NCBI GenBank assembly: GCA_003445795.1 | Contig: DMCN01000029.1 | Location: 1-11,770 of the forward strand | DNA: 11,770 nt | From: Gallionellaceae bacterium | GTDB taxonomy: Bacteria > Pseudomonadota > Gammaproteobacteria > Burkholderiales > Gallionellaceae | Reading direction: 5' to 3' | In this document: piece after piece, positions 1-7,058 of the stretch | Layout of the letters: each line of letters opens with the position of its first letter | How positions within the stretch are numbered: the first letter of the stretch is position 1 | Program-made: the position numbers and the translations under genes | Notes under the pieces: generated by a model | Told to the model about the DNA's origin: nothing | Database searches by the model: none | Seen by the model: only the letters and a program-made list of their open reading frames with translations

Positions 1-1
1 T

Positions 2-30
2 ACTTTCTTTTTGGCGAAGCAAAAGAAAGT
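2..30. repeat. Perfect 10-bp inverted repeat, hairpin-forming
   Basis: ACTTTCTTTT (2-11) is matched exactly by AAAAGAAAGT (21-30) around a 9-base loop. The loop contains GCGAAGC (14-20), a heptamer known to form a very compact stable DNA mini-hairpin. From memory, AAAGAAAGT-type hairpins recur between genes in many beta- and gammaproteobacterial genomes, so this is probably one copy of a dispersed element cut by the window edge. On the polA strand it lies about 105 bases after the stop codon. No T-run can be seen because the window ends there. Confidence 0.6.
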
Positions 31-38
31 GACTAGCT

Positions 39-55
39 GTCGGGCTACCCCCGAC
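39..55. repeat. Small GC-rich hairpin
   Basis: GTCGGG (39-44) pairs with CCCGAC (50-55) around a 5-base loop. It sits 8 bases from the AAAGAAAGT hairpin and probably belongs to the same compound element. It has no T-tract on either side, so it is not a textbook terminator. Confidence 0.45.
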
Positions 56-90
56 GGTGTTGGGTTTGAATTGAGGAATGCGCGCTGAAT

Positions 91-123
91 CCGTTCACCC
101 TTCGACAGGCTCAGGACGAACGG
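91..123 (-). repeat. REP-like dispersed palindrome downstream of polA
   Basis: CCGTTC (91-96) pairs with GAACGG (118-123). Inside it, CCT (99-101) pairs with AGG (113-115) across a 2-base step. Read on the minus strand as RNA, that step is GU facing GU, which forms two wobble pairs and gives one continuous 11-bp stem with an 11-base loop. On the plus strand it is AC facing AC and does not pair. The core TTCGACAGGCTCAGGACGAA matches a short repeat I recall as widely scattered between genes in proteobacteria. It starts 13 bases past the polA stop, so it may shape or protect the polA mRNA 3' end. No T-run follows. Confidence 0.6.
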
Positions 124-135
124 GCAATAGATTAC

Positions 136-2865
136 TTAGTGCGCCTCATCCCAATTTCCGCCTTCACCCAACCCCACTTCCAGCGGCACTTTCAACTCTG
201 CGACATTGCACATCAACTCCCGCACCTTCTCTTTAACGAGAGCCAATTCACCCTGCGGCACTTCCAGCACCAGTTCGTCATGCACCTGCATGATGAGCTT
301 GGTTTGTAACTTCTCTTTCTCCAGCCAATCCTGCACCGCAATCATCGCGAGCTTGATCAGGTCGGCCGCAGTTCCCTGCATCGGCGCATTGATAGCCGCA
401 CGCTCGGCGGCCTGACGGCGCATACCGTTGGCACCGTTGATCTCCGGCAACCACAGGCGGCGGCCGAACCAGGTCTCGACGAAGCCCTGTGCCTTGGCCT
501 GTTCGCGCGTGCTGTCCATGTAGTGCTTCACGCCGGGGTAGCGGGCGAAGTAGAGGTCGATGTATTGCTTGGCGGCGCTGTTCTCGATGTTGAGTTGGCT
601 GGCCAATCCGTACGCGGACATGCCGTAGATGAGGCCGAAGTTGATGACCTTGGCGTAGCGGCGCTGTTCGCTGCTCACGGCATCGAGTGCGACATTGAAC
701 ACTTCGGCGGCGGTGGCGCGGTGGATGTCTTCGCCGGCGGCGAAGGCTTTGAGCAGTCCTTCGTCGCCGGAAAGGTGCGCCATGATGCGCAGTTCGATCT
801 GCGAATAGTCGGCGGAGACGATGCGGCTGCCTTGCGGCGCGATGAAGGCTTCGCGGATGCGGCGACCTTCGGGGGTGCGGATGGGGATGTTCTGCAGGTT
901 GGGATCGCTGGAGGCGAGTCGCCCGGTGACAGCGACCGCCTGCGAGTAGCTGGTGTGCACGCGGCCGGTCTTGGCGTTCACCATCTGCGGCAGTTTGTCG
1001 GTGTAGGTGGATTTGAGTTTGGCCATGCCGCGATGCTCAAGCAGTATCTTTGGCAATGGGTAATCGAGGGCGAGTTCCTGCAGCACTTCTTCGTCGGTGG
1101 AGCGTGAGCCGGTCGCGGTTTTTTTCTTCGAGGGGATGCCGAGTTTGTCGAACAGGATCTCCTGCAACTGCTTGGGCGAGGCCAGGTTGAACGGCTGGCC
1201 GGCCAGCTCGTATGCCTGTTTCTCGATAGTCATGATTTTCTCGCCCAGTTCATGGCTTTGTCTTCCCAGCATGGTGCTGTCGATGAGCACGCCGTTGCGC
1301 TCCATCTTGAACAGCACTTCGCGCACAGGCATCTCGATATCTCGATAGACCTCGGCCAGTTTGCCTTGCAGTTGCGGCGACAGGGTCTGGTGCAGTTGCA
1401 GGGTAATGTCGGCATCTTCCGCCGCATATCTCGTCGCCGTTTCCAGATCGACCTGGTCGAAGCCGATCTGCTTGGCGCCCTTGCCCACCACATCGGTGTA
1501 GCTGACGGTCGACAGGCCCAGATGGCGCAAGGCGAGGTTGCCCATCTCGTGGGGTTTGTGTGATTCGAGCACATAGGATTGCAGCAGTGTGTCTTCGGCG
1601 ATGCCCGCGAAGGCGATGCCGTGATTGGCGAAGATGTGCTGGTCGTATTTGAGGTTCTGGCCGAGTTTCTTGTGGGTTGGACTTTCGAGCCAGTGCTTGA
1701 GTTTCTTTAATGCATGGTCGCGACCGAGTTGGTCGGGTGCGCCGGGATAATGGTGCGCCAGCGGCAGATAGGCAGCCTGGTGTGCCTCGATACTGAAGGA
1801 GATGCCGACCAGTTGCGCGGTCATTTCGTCCAGACCGGTGGTTTCGGTGTCGATGCTCACCAGCGGTGCGGCCATCAGTTTCTCCAGCCAGGTATCAAGC
1901 TGGGCGTCGGTGAGGATGGCTTCGTAGTTGGAGGTGTCGTTGACGGTGGAGGGCAAAGCGGCCTGTTCGAATTGGCGCTGGTCCACAGTGACAGATGCAC
2001 GCTCTTTCTTTGCGGGCGCTTCACCCGTGAGTTCGCGCATCAGGCTGCGGAAGCCGAAGCGTTCGTACAGGGCTTTCAGTTTTTCGGTATCGGGGGCGGG
2101 TGCGACCAGTTCGTCGAAGCGTTTGTCCAGCGGCACATCGCATTTCACTGTGACCAGTTGCTTGCCCATGGGCAGCCATTCCAGCGCGCTGCGCAGGTTT
2201 TCACCGACCGCGCCTTTCACTTCGGCGGCATGCGCGACCAGGTTGTCGAGCGTGCCGTATTCGGCGAGCCATTTGACGGCGGTCTTGGGTCCGCATTTGT
2301 TCACGCCGGGCACGTTGTCGACCGTGTCGCCGACCAGCGCGAGGTAATCGACGATGCGCTCGGGCGGGACGCCGAACTTGGCGGTGACGCCCGCGACATC
2401 GAGCTTCTCTTCGCTCATGGTATTGACCCACAGCACTTTGTCGTCCACCAGCTGGGTGAGATCCTTGTCTCCGGTGGAGATGATGCAGCGCGCGCCGTTG
2501 TGCGAGGCTTGCCGCGCCAGGGTGCCGATGACGTCGTCCGCCTCGACCCCGTCAATCATCAGGATGTTCCAACCCGCTGCGGCCACCAGTTCGTGCAGCG
2601 GTTCGACCTGCGCGCGCAGGTCGTCCGGCATCGATGGGCGGTTGGCTTTGTATTCGGGATACCAGTCGTCGCGGAACGTTTTGCCCTTTGCATCGAACAC
2701 GCAGGCGCTATAATCCGCCGGGTAATCGGCGCGCAGGCGGCGCAGCATGTTGAGCACCCCCTGAATGGCTCCGGTGGGCTCCCCCTGCGGGCTGCGCAAG
2801 TCCGGCATGGCGTGGAATGCGCGATATAAATATGACGAACCGTCTACCAGCAATAGAGTCTTCAT
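136..2865 (-). CDS. polA: DNA polymerase I
   Basis: This replication and repair polymerase removes RNA primers and fills gaps in the cytoplasm. All three domains are present in 909 residues, close to the usual length (about 930). The 5'-3' exonuclease (about 1-285) shows LLVDGSSYLYRAFHA, EADDVIG (109-114) and GDTVDNVPG (179-187). The 3'-5' proofreading domain (about 320-505) keeps DTE (339-341), GQNLKYD (402-408) and YAAEDAD (480-486), so it looks active. The polymerase domain has motif A SADYSQIELR (D686), motif B RRYAKVINFGLIYG (K739, F743) and motif C VHDE (861-864). The ATG at 2863-2865 gives the conserved N-terminus, though only a weak purine run (AAAGA) precedes it. The stop is TAA at 136-138. 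The gene is divergent from the LOG gene with 17 bases between the starts, so its promoter must lie inside that neighbour. I saw no convincing minus-strand promoter there; CATAAT (complement of 2961-2966) lacks a good -35. Confidence 0.98.
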   Translation of the reverse strand: MKTLLLVDGSSYLYRAFHAMPDLRSPQGEPTGAIQGVLNMLRRLRADYPADYSACVFDAKGKTFRDDWYPEYKANRPSMPDDLRAQVEPLHELVAAAGWNILMIDGVEADDVIGTLARQASHNGARCIISTGDKDLTQLVDDKVLWVNTMSEEKLDVAGVTAKFGVPPERIVDYLALVGDTVDNVPGVNKCGPKTAVKWLAEYGTLDNLVAHAAEVKGAVGENLRSALEWLPMGKQLVTVKCDVPLDKRFDELVAPAPDTEKLKALYERFGFRSLMRELTGEAPAKKERASVTVDQRQFEQAALPSTVNDTSNYEAILTDAQLDTWLEKLMAAPLVSIDTETTGLDEMTAQLVGISFSIEAHQAAYLPLAHHYPGAPDQLGRDHALKKLKHWLESPTHKKLGQNLKYDQHIFANHGIAFAGIAEDTLLQSYVLESHKPHEMGNLALRHLGLSTVSYTDVVGKGAKQIGFDQVDLETATRYAAEDADITLQLHQTLSPQLQGKLAEVYRDIEMPVREVLFKMERNGVLIDSTMLGRQSHELGEKIMTIEKQAYELAGQPFNLASPKQLQEILFDKLGIPSKKKTATGSRSTDEEVLQELALDYPLPKILLEHRGMAKLKSTYTDKLPQMVNAKTGRVHTSYSQAVAVTGRLASSDPNLQNIPIRTPEGRRIREAFIAPQGSRIVSADYSQIELRIMAHLSGDEGLLKAFAAGEDIHRATAAEVFNVALDAVSSEQRRYAKVINFGLIYGMSAYGLASQLNIENSAAKQYIDLYFARYPGVKHYMDSTREQAKAQGFVETWFGRRLWLPEINGANGMRRQAAERAAINAPMQGTAADLIKLAMIAVQDWLEKEKLQTKLIMQVHDELVLEVPQGELALVKEKVRELMCNVAELKVPLEVGLGEGGNWDEAH
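2687..2714 (+). promoter_or_regulatory. Candidate sigma70 promoter for the LOG-thrB gene string
   Basis: A perfect -10 box TATAAT lies at 2709-2714 in the context CGCTATAAT. A partial -35 TTTGCA (2687-2692, 4 of 6 matches) stands 16 bases upstream. Transcription would begin near 2721 and give a leader of about 160 bases to the ATG at 2883, antisense to the polA 5' end. A second, weaker -10 candidate, TATAAA at 2825-2830, has no clear -35. The site is inside polA codons (Asp-Tyr-Ser), so chance occurrence is possible. The 17-base gap between the genes does require the promoter to be inside polA. Confidence 0.4.
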
Positions 2866-2882
2866 TCTTTTAGAGGTCCGAG

Positions 2883-3599
2883 ATGAACAACGATATGAAA
2901 CTTCCGCCCGCGCAATCGCCGGAATTGATGCATTCGAAGGAGTCCTGGCGGGTGTTCGGCATTATGTCAGAATTCGTCTCGGCGACCGAACGTCTGAACA
3001 ATATCCACCCGGCAGTCAGCATCTTCGGCAGCGCGCGCACGCCGCACGACCATCCCTATTACAAGCTCACCGAGGAGATTGCGCGCCTGCTCTCCGATGC
3101 CGGTTTCGCGGTCATCTCGGGCGGCGGTCCCGGCATCATGGAAGCGGCCAACAAGGGCGCGTTCTACGGCAAGTCGCCCAGCGTTGGCCTCAACATCCAG
3201 TTGCCGCACGAGCAGCACAACAATCCCTACCAGAACATCAGCCAGACCTTCCATCATTTCTTCACGCGCAAGGTGATGTTCGTGAAGTTCGCCAGCGCCT
3301 ACGTGGTGATGCCAGGCGGCTTTGGCACGCTGGACGAATTGATGGAGGCGCTGACGCTGGTACAGACCGGCAAGACACGCAAGATGCCCATCATTCTGGT
3401 CGGCAGCAAGTTCTGGGGCGGGATGGTGGATTGGATCAAATCCAGTCTGCTGGAAGAAAAGATGATCGGCGCCAATGACCTGGAACTGATCAAGGTGCTC
3501 GACGACCCGGAGCAGGTGGTCGACGCCATCTTCAAACACTACGAGACGCGCGGTTTCGAGCCTTCCGCCGCGGAACGCGAGTTGCAACTCAATCTCTGA
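2883..3599 (+). CDS. LOG-family protein (TIGR00730-type nucleoside monophosphate phosphoribohydrolase)
   Basis: A cytoplasmic Rossmann-fold protein of 238 residues. Characterised LOG-family members hydrolyse nucleoside 5'-monophosphates (AMP, or cytokinin riboside monophosphates in plants) to base plus ribose 5-phosphate; many bacterial ones were once annotated as lysine decarboxylases. The family signature is complete: VSIFGSAR (45-52), SGGGPGIMEAANKG (79-92) and PGGFGTLDE (144-152), which carries the catalytic and phosphate-binding residues. There is an N-terminal extension of about 40 residues before the Rossmann core. The ATG at 2883 is preceded by AGAGGT (2872-2877) with 5-base spacing. 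It heads the rightward string; the next gene starts 46 bases downstream and no terminator is visible between them. The physiological substrate here cannot be read from sequence. Confidence 0.93.
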   Translation: MNNDMKLPPAQSPELMHSKESWRVFGIMSEFVSATERLNNIHPAVSIFGSARTPHDHPYYKLTEEIARLLSDAGFAVISGGGPGIMEAANKGAFYGKSPSVGLNIQLPHEQHNNPYQNISQTFHHFFTRKVMFVKFASAYVVMPGGFGTLDELMEALTLVQTGKTRKMPIILVGSKFWGGMVDWIKSSLLEEKMIGANDLELIKVLDDPEQVVDAIFKHYETRGFEPSAAERELQLNL

Positions 3600-3645
3600 T
3601 ACTTATCAGATAGAATCCCCCTATCCATTCCAACCGGAAAACATC

Positions 3646-3975
3646 ATGCGCCCCATCTCATTTTTCGCCCTGCTCTGCCTGAGCTGCAGCGCTTTTGCCG
3701 CACAGCCGGACTCGCCCGCCAGGATGGAGCCGCCGCCCCCGCCGCCGATGAGTGCGGACGAGGACCTCGATGCGCCGCAGGTGACCATCACCAAGCAGGC
3801 CGACCTGACCGTGGAGGAGTATCGCGCCAACGGCAAGCTCTACATGATCAAAGTCATTCCCAAGATCGGCGCACCTTATTATCTGGTGGACGACAAGGGC
3901 GACGGCAAGTTCGCGCGCCAGGAAAGCATGGACTCCGGCCTGCGCGTACCGCGCTGGATCATCAAACGTTTTTGA
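3646..3975 (+). CDS. DUF2782 domain secreted protein
   Basis: A small protein (109 residues) predicted to be periplasmic. Residues 1-18 are a signal peptide: MRP, a hydrophobic core, then AFA followed by AQ, the likely cleavage site. A proline-rich stretch follows (MEPPPPPPM, 28-35). The C-terminal part, about 44-109, matches what I recall of DUF2782, with VTITKQADLTVEEYRANGK, a YYLVDDKGDG segment and the closing VPRWIIKRF. The family is typical of betaproteobacteria and commonly sits just before homoserine kinase near polA, as it does here (12 bases before thrB). The function is unknown. No strong Shine-Dalgarno is visible; CCGGAAAAC precedes the ATG. Confidence 0.85.
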   Translation: MRPISFFALLCLSCSAFAAQPDSPARMEPPPPPPMSADEDLDAPQVTITKQADLTVEEYRANGKLYMIKVIPKIGAPYYLVDDKGDGKFARQESMDSGLRVPRWIIKRF

Positions 3976-3987
3976 TCGAGAAGCTGC

Positions 3988-4929
3988 ATGGCTGTATTCA
4001 CAAGTGTTTCCGAGGCGGACATCACCGCCTGGCTCGCCAATTACTCGCTGGGTGAGTTGCTCGAACTGCAAGGTATCCCCGCCGGTATCGAGAACACCAA
4101 TTATTTCGTCACCACCGGCAACGGCCGTTTCGTGCTGACGCTGTTCGAGAAGCTCACTGCCGACGATCTGCCGTTCTATCTCAACCTGATGTCGCACCTC
4201 GCGCGTCACGGCATCCCCTGCCCGGCGCCGGTGGCGGACCGCCACAACCGTTTTCTTGGCGAGCTGAACGGCAAGCCCGCCTGTATCGTCAGCCGTCTGT
4301 CCGGCAAGTCCGTCACGCAACCGACCGCGGCGCAGTGCGCGGCGGTCGGCGCGATGCTGGGGCAGATGCACAGCGCCGGACAGAGCTTTGGCGATGTCAT
4401 GCTCAACCCGCGTGGCGCGGCATGGCGTTTCGAGGCATCGCAGCAGGTGAAGAAATTCCTTTCCCCGCAGGATGCAGCGCTGCTGGAGAGCGAGGTCGAG
4501 CTGCATGCCAAGAACACACTGACCGATATCCCGCGCGGTGTCGTCCATGCCGACCTGTTCCGCGACAACGTGCTGATGGAAGACGAGCGCGTCGGCGGCC
4601 TGATCGATTTCTATTTCGCCTGCACCGGCAACCTGCTCTATGACGTGGCCATCACCGTGAACGACTGGTGCATGGGTGCAGACCGCAAACTGGATGCGGA
4701 ACGCACACGCGCCATGCTGCGCGCCTACCACAGCGCTCGGCCGTTCACCGCAAAGGAGACCGAAGTGTGGCCGCTGGCCCTGCGCGTGGCGGCGTTGCGT
4801 TTCTGGATCTCGCGCCTGTACGACCTGCACCTGCCGCGCGATGCGGAAATGGTGAAACCGCACGACCCGGAGCATTTCAAACGTATCCTGCAGAACCACA
4901 TCGCAACAACCCAGCCTGTCTGGCTATAA
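3988..4929 (+). CDS. thrB: Homoserine kinase, aminoglycoside-phosphotransferase-like type
   Basis: It phosphorylates L-homoserine with ATP to O-phospho-L-homoserine, the step before threonine synthase. At 313 residues it has the length and start (MAVFTSVSEADITAWL) of the ThrB type related to choline and aminoglycoside kinases (TIGR00938), not the GHMP-kinase ThrB of E. coli. The kinase-like motifs are clear: GIENTNYFVTT (33-43) in the N-lobe, HADLFRDN (187-194) with catalytic D189, and LIDFYFA (205-211) with metal-binding D207. The start ATG follows the DUF2782 stop by 12 bases with GAGAAG just before it. The next gene's ribosome site overlaps its stop codon, so it is almost surely co-transcribed. 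No threonine-rich leader or attenuator is present in the short gaps. Confidence 0.95.
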   Translation: MAVFTSVSEADITAWLANYSLGELLELQGIPAGIENTNYFVTTGNGRFVLTLFEKLTADDLPFYLNLMSHLARHGIPCPAPVADRHNRFLGELNGKPACIVSRLSGKSVTQPTAAQCAAVGAMLGQMHSAGQSFGDVMLNPRGAAWRFEASQQVKKFLSPQDAALLESEVELHAKNTLTDIPRGVVHADLFRDNVLMEDERVGGLIDFYFACTGNLLYDVAITVNDWCMGADRKLDAERTRAMLRAYHSARPFTAKETEVWPLALRVAALRFWISRLYDLHLPRDAEMVKPHDPEHFKRILQNHIATTQPVWL

Positions 4930-4934
4930 GGAGG
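4928..4934 (+). promoter_or_regulatory. Strong ribosome binding site overlapping the thrB stop
   Basis: AAGGAGG at 4928-4934 is a near-complete anti-16S match, 4 bases before the ATG at 4939. Its first two bases are the last two of the thrB TAA (4927-4929). Ribosomes ending thrB would therefore be delivered onto the next start, which supports translational coupling. Confidence 0.85.
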
Positions 4935-4938
4935 AACC

Positions 4939-5685
4939 ATGGAAGCGAACCATGTAGCAGCAGAACGCGGATGGATATGGATCAAACAGGGCTGGGCATT
5001 GTTCACCAAGTCGCCCGTGCTGTGGCTGGTATTGCTGCTGATCGCCTTTGGCGGCGCCGTGCTGCTGTCATCCATCCCGACCGTGGGCCAACCCCTGGCG
5101 ACGCTGCTCGGACCGGTCGTCATGGCGGGACTGATGTCGGGCTGCCGCGCATTGGACCGTGGCGAGGAGCTTGAACTCGCGCACCTGTTCAGCGGCTTCC
5201 GCCAATTCACAACGCAGCTGGTCACCGTGGGCGGCCTGACACTGCTTGGACAGTTCATCATCCTGGGGCTGATGATCGGCATGGGCGCTTCGGCGCTGAT
5301 CGGCATTATCACCAGCGATGTACCGCCGCAGGACCAGCAGGTGATCGTTGACGCCGTTGCCGGTGCCGGAATCGCGATACTGGTCGGCATCGTTCTGTTC
5401 TCGCTGCTGATGATGGCGGCGCAGTTCGCGCCCATGCTGGTGTACTTCAACCGTCTCTCGCCTTTCGAGGCGATGAAACTCAGCCTGCGCGCCTTCTTCC
5501 GCAACATCGGCGCGATGTTCGTCTACGGTCTGGTGTTCATTTTGCTTGCGATCGTCGCGACAGTGCCCATGATGCTGGGCTGGATCATTCTGATCCCGGT
5601 GATGGTCACCTCGCTCTACGCGTGCTACAGCGACATCTTTCCTCTCCCCGATGAGATCGCCGAGGAGACACCAGTTTCTCAATAA
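4939..5685 (+). CDS. BPSS1780-type integral membrane protein
   Basis: A 248-residue inner-membrane protein. The opening, a short amphipathic start with GWIWIKQGWALF then a helix LWLVLLLIAFGGAVLL, resembles the betaproteobacterial family I know as BPSS1780 membrane proteins. Hydrophobic segments lie at about 27-45, 50-68, 90-122, 136-165 and 192-235; the last is long enough for two helices, so about six transmembrane passes are likely. A loop rich in charged residues (RALDRGEELELAHLF) separates the second and third segments. Such proteins often sit beside thrB in betaproteobacteria, but no biochemical role is established. It starts 9 bases after thrB with a strong ribosome site and is followed 15 bases later by another membrane protein, suggesting the two are made together. 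Confidence 0.75.
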   Translation: MEANHVAAERGWIWIKQGWALFTKSPVLWLVLLLIAFGGAVLLSSIPTVGQPLATLLGPVVMAGLMSGCRALDRGEELELAHLFSGFRQFTTQLVTVGGLTLLGQFIILGLMIGMGASALIGIITSDVPPQDQQVIVDAVAGAGIAILVGIVLFSLLMMAAQFAPMLVYFNRLSPFEAMKLSLRAFFRNIGAMFVYGLVFILLAIVATVPMMLGWIILIPVMVTSLYACYSDIFPLPDEIAEETPVSQ

Positions 5686-5700
5686 TATTGGAGCTTCATC

Positions 5701-6195
5701 ATGCGTTACGAAAATGCCACACCGGAGGAAGTCAAGAAAGCGCAAGCCCCCCACAACCTGTTCATCTCGGGCGTATTCCTGTTCGATCTGCTGATGACGC
5801 CCGCGATACTGGCGTTGAAGATAGGCATGGTGGGTTTGCTCATCCCGCTGCTCTGCTCGGGGGCGCTCATCGCGTGGATATATCTGCGCAGCAAGAAGAC
5901 CACCACCTGGTTCGTGGACATGCACTGGAAGATCAGCTTCGGGCGTTGCAAGCTGCTGATGCTGGCTTATGCAGTCTCGGCGACACTGATCTTCCTGGCC
6001 TGGCTGATCAGCATCTCGACCAAGGACCACAACATGAGCCACATCATCTGGACCGCACTCACGCGCGTCGCGCTGATGCCGACGGTGATCATGGTGTTGG
6101 TCACCGCGGTGATGGAATTCGGCTCCTTTGCCCAGGCCGCGAAACGCGAAGTGCCGGACAAACTGGCCGCCAAGTTCCCGGCACCTGCCGCCTAA
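5701..6195 (+). CDS. Unrecognised four-helix membrane protein
   Basis: I do not recognise a family for this 164-residue protein. Four hydrophobic segments can be seen at about 18-38, 41-62, 84-106 and 118-140. A basic and aromatic loop (RSKKTTTWFVDMHWK) separates helices 2 and 3, and the tail is basic and proline/alanine-rich (KREVPDKLAAKFPAPAA). There is no signal peptide or obvious catalytic motif. The start ATG at 5701 has TTGGAG (5688-5693) at 7-base spacing. It follows the BPSS1780-type gene by 15 bases and closes the rightward string, so it may work with that protein in the membrane; this is inference from adjacency. Its last 4 bases overlap the end of the opposing CMD-family gene. Confidence 0.75.
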   Translation: MRYENATPEEVKKAQAPHNLFISGVFLFDLLMTPAILALKIGMVGLLIPLLCSGALIAWIYLRSKKTTTWFVDMHWKISFGRCKLLMLAYAVSATLIFLAWLISISTKDHNMSHIIWTALTRVALMPTVIMVLVTAVMEFGSFAQAAKREVPDKLAAKFPAPAA

Positions 6196-6542
6196 GCGGT
6201 CGGCTGGGAGAATTCCTCAAAGGCGTGCATCACCTCGCCCGCATACATCAGCGAGGGACCGCCGCCCATGTACACCGCGACAGCCAGCATCTCGTTGAGC
6301 TGTTCGCGGGTGGCGCCCAGCCGCACCAGCGTCCGCACGTGGTAGGCGATGCAGCCTTCGCAACGCGTTGCCACAGCGATGGCGGTGGCGATCAGTTCCT
6401 TGTCCAGCGCCGAGACCACACCCGCAGTCATCGCCGCCTTCGACATCGCGTCGAAACCGGTCATGGTGGCCGCCGCTTCCTTGCGGAAAGTCGCCAGTGG
6501 CGGATTCAGGTGCTGGATGAGTTCCTTGAATGATTTGCTCAT
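6192..6542 (-). CDS. Carboxymuconolactone decarboxylase (CMD) / AhpD-like family protein
   Basis: A small all-alpha cytoplasmic protein of 116 residues. It carries the AhpD-like redox signature ATRCEGCIAYHV, with C61-x-x-C64 and H68, which in AhpD-type proteins forms the thiol/disulphide and proton-relay site. The C-terminal MGGGPSLMYAGE segment is also typical of single-domain CMD proteins. A peroxidase or disulphide-reductase role is more likely than gamma-carboxymuconolactone decarboxylation, because the CxxC pair is kept and no aromatic-degradation genes are nearby; the substrate is unknown. The start ATG (6540-6542) has GGAGG (complement of 6551-6555) at 8 bases. It is the last gene of the leftward string, 51 bases after the MEKHLA gene, and its TAG (6192-6194) overlaps the opposing gene's TAA. 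Confidence 0.9.
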   Translation of the reverse strand: MSKSFKELIQHLNPPLATFRKEAAATMTGFDAMSKAAMTAGVVSALDKELIATAIAVATRCEGCIAYHVRTLVRLGATREQLNEMLAVAVYMGGGPSLMYAGEVMHAFEEFSQPTA

Positions 6543-6593
6543 GATTCGTTCCTCCGTTGATTGATCGAGTCTTGCCTTACTGTTTCCAATACT

Positions 6594-7058
6594 TCAAGGC
6601 GCAGCGACGAACACCGCCGCCTGACCGTGATAGCCGCCCTGTTCCTCGGCGAGATTCCACACCGTGCAGTCCGTGATCATGAAGCGCCTGCCGCTGCCGG
6701 CGATGCGCAAGCCCGAGTAGTTGTCGACATAGCCCTGCTGCGTGACCTTCGCCAGCAGTTTCTCACGCGCCTCCTGCGCCAGTGGCTCGGCGGAAAGGCG
6801 CGAAGGCAGCTGCGTGAATTCCGCGAAACTCATCTCGAACAACTGCAGCGCCAGACGGTTGCCGTAAAAGAAGAGCGGATCGTCTTCGGTGCCGTGCGCC
6901 ACGATGGCGCGCGGCGCGTTCCACACGGCGATGCGCAAAGCGGCGATATCCACAGGCACACCTTCGAGCAGATGTTTTCCCGTCAGCCTGTGGTAGCTCT
7001 CAACCAGCAGACGCAGGCGCTCGTCGGCAACGGCATCAGATGGCAGTGAGCTTGGCAT
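6594..7058 (-). CDS. MEKHLA domain-containing protein
   Basis: A 154-residue protein made almost entirely of one MEKHLA domain, a PAS-like fold also found at the C-terminus of plant HD-ZIP III regulators. Diagnostic stretches are IVAHGTEDDPLFFYGNRLAL, EFTQLPSRLSAEP, GYVDNYSGLRI and VWNLAEEQGGYHGQAA. Standalone bacterial members have no assigned role; small-molecule sensing is a guess from the fold. I take the ATG at 7058, four codons inside a possible TTG start at 7070. Either way the 5' end overlaps the uvrD 3' end (23 bases from the ATG). No good Shine-Dalgarno is visible before either start, so translation is probably coupled to uvrD. Confidence 0.88.
   Translation of the reverse strand: MPSSLPSDAVADERLRLLVESYHRLTGKHLLEGVPVDIAALRIAVWNAPRAIVAHGTEDDPLFFYGNRLALQLFEMSFAEFTQLPSRLSAEPLAQEAREKLLAKVTQQGYVDNYSGLRIAGSGRRFMITDCTVWNLAEEQGGYHGQAAVFVAAP

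Noticed and set aside
1714..2829. Plus-strand open frame of 371 codons opposite polA
   Set aside because: Same in-register antisense effect; polA is unmistakable on the other strand and the product shows no known motif.
3658..4899. Minus-strand open frame of 413 codons opposite the DUF2782 gene and thrB
   Set aside because: In register with both real genes and rich in His/Gln/Arg typical of reversed coding sequence; no ribosome site or domain.
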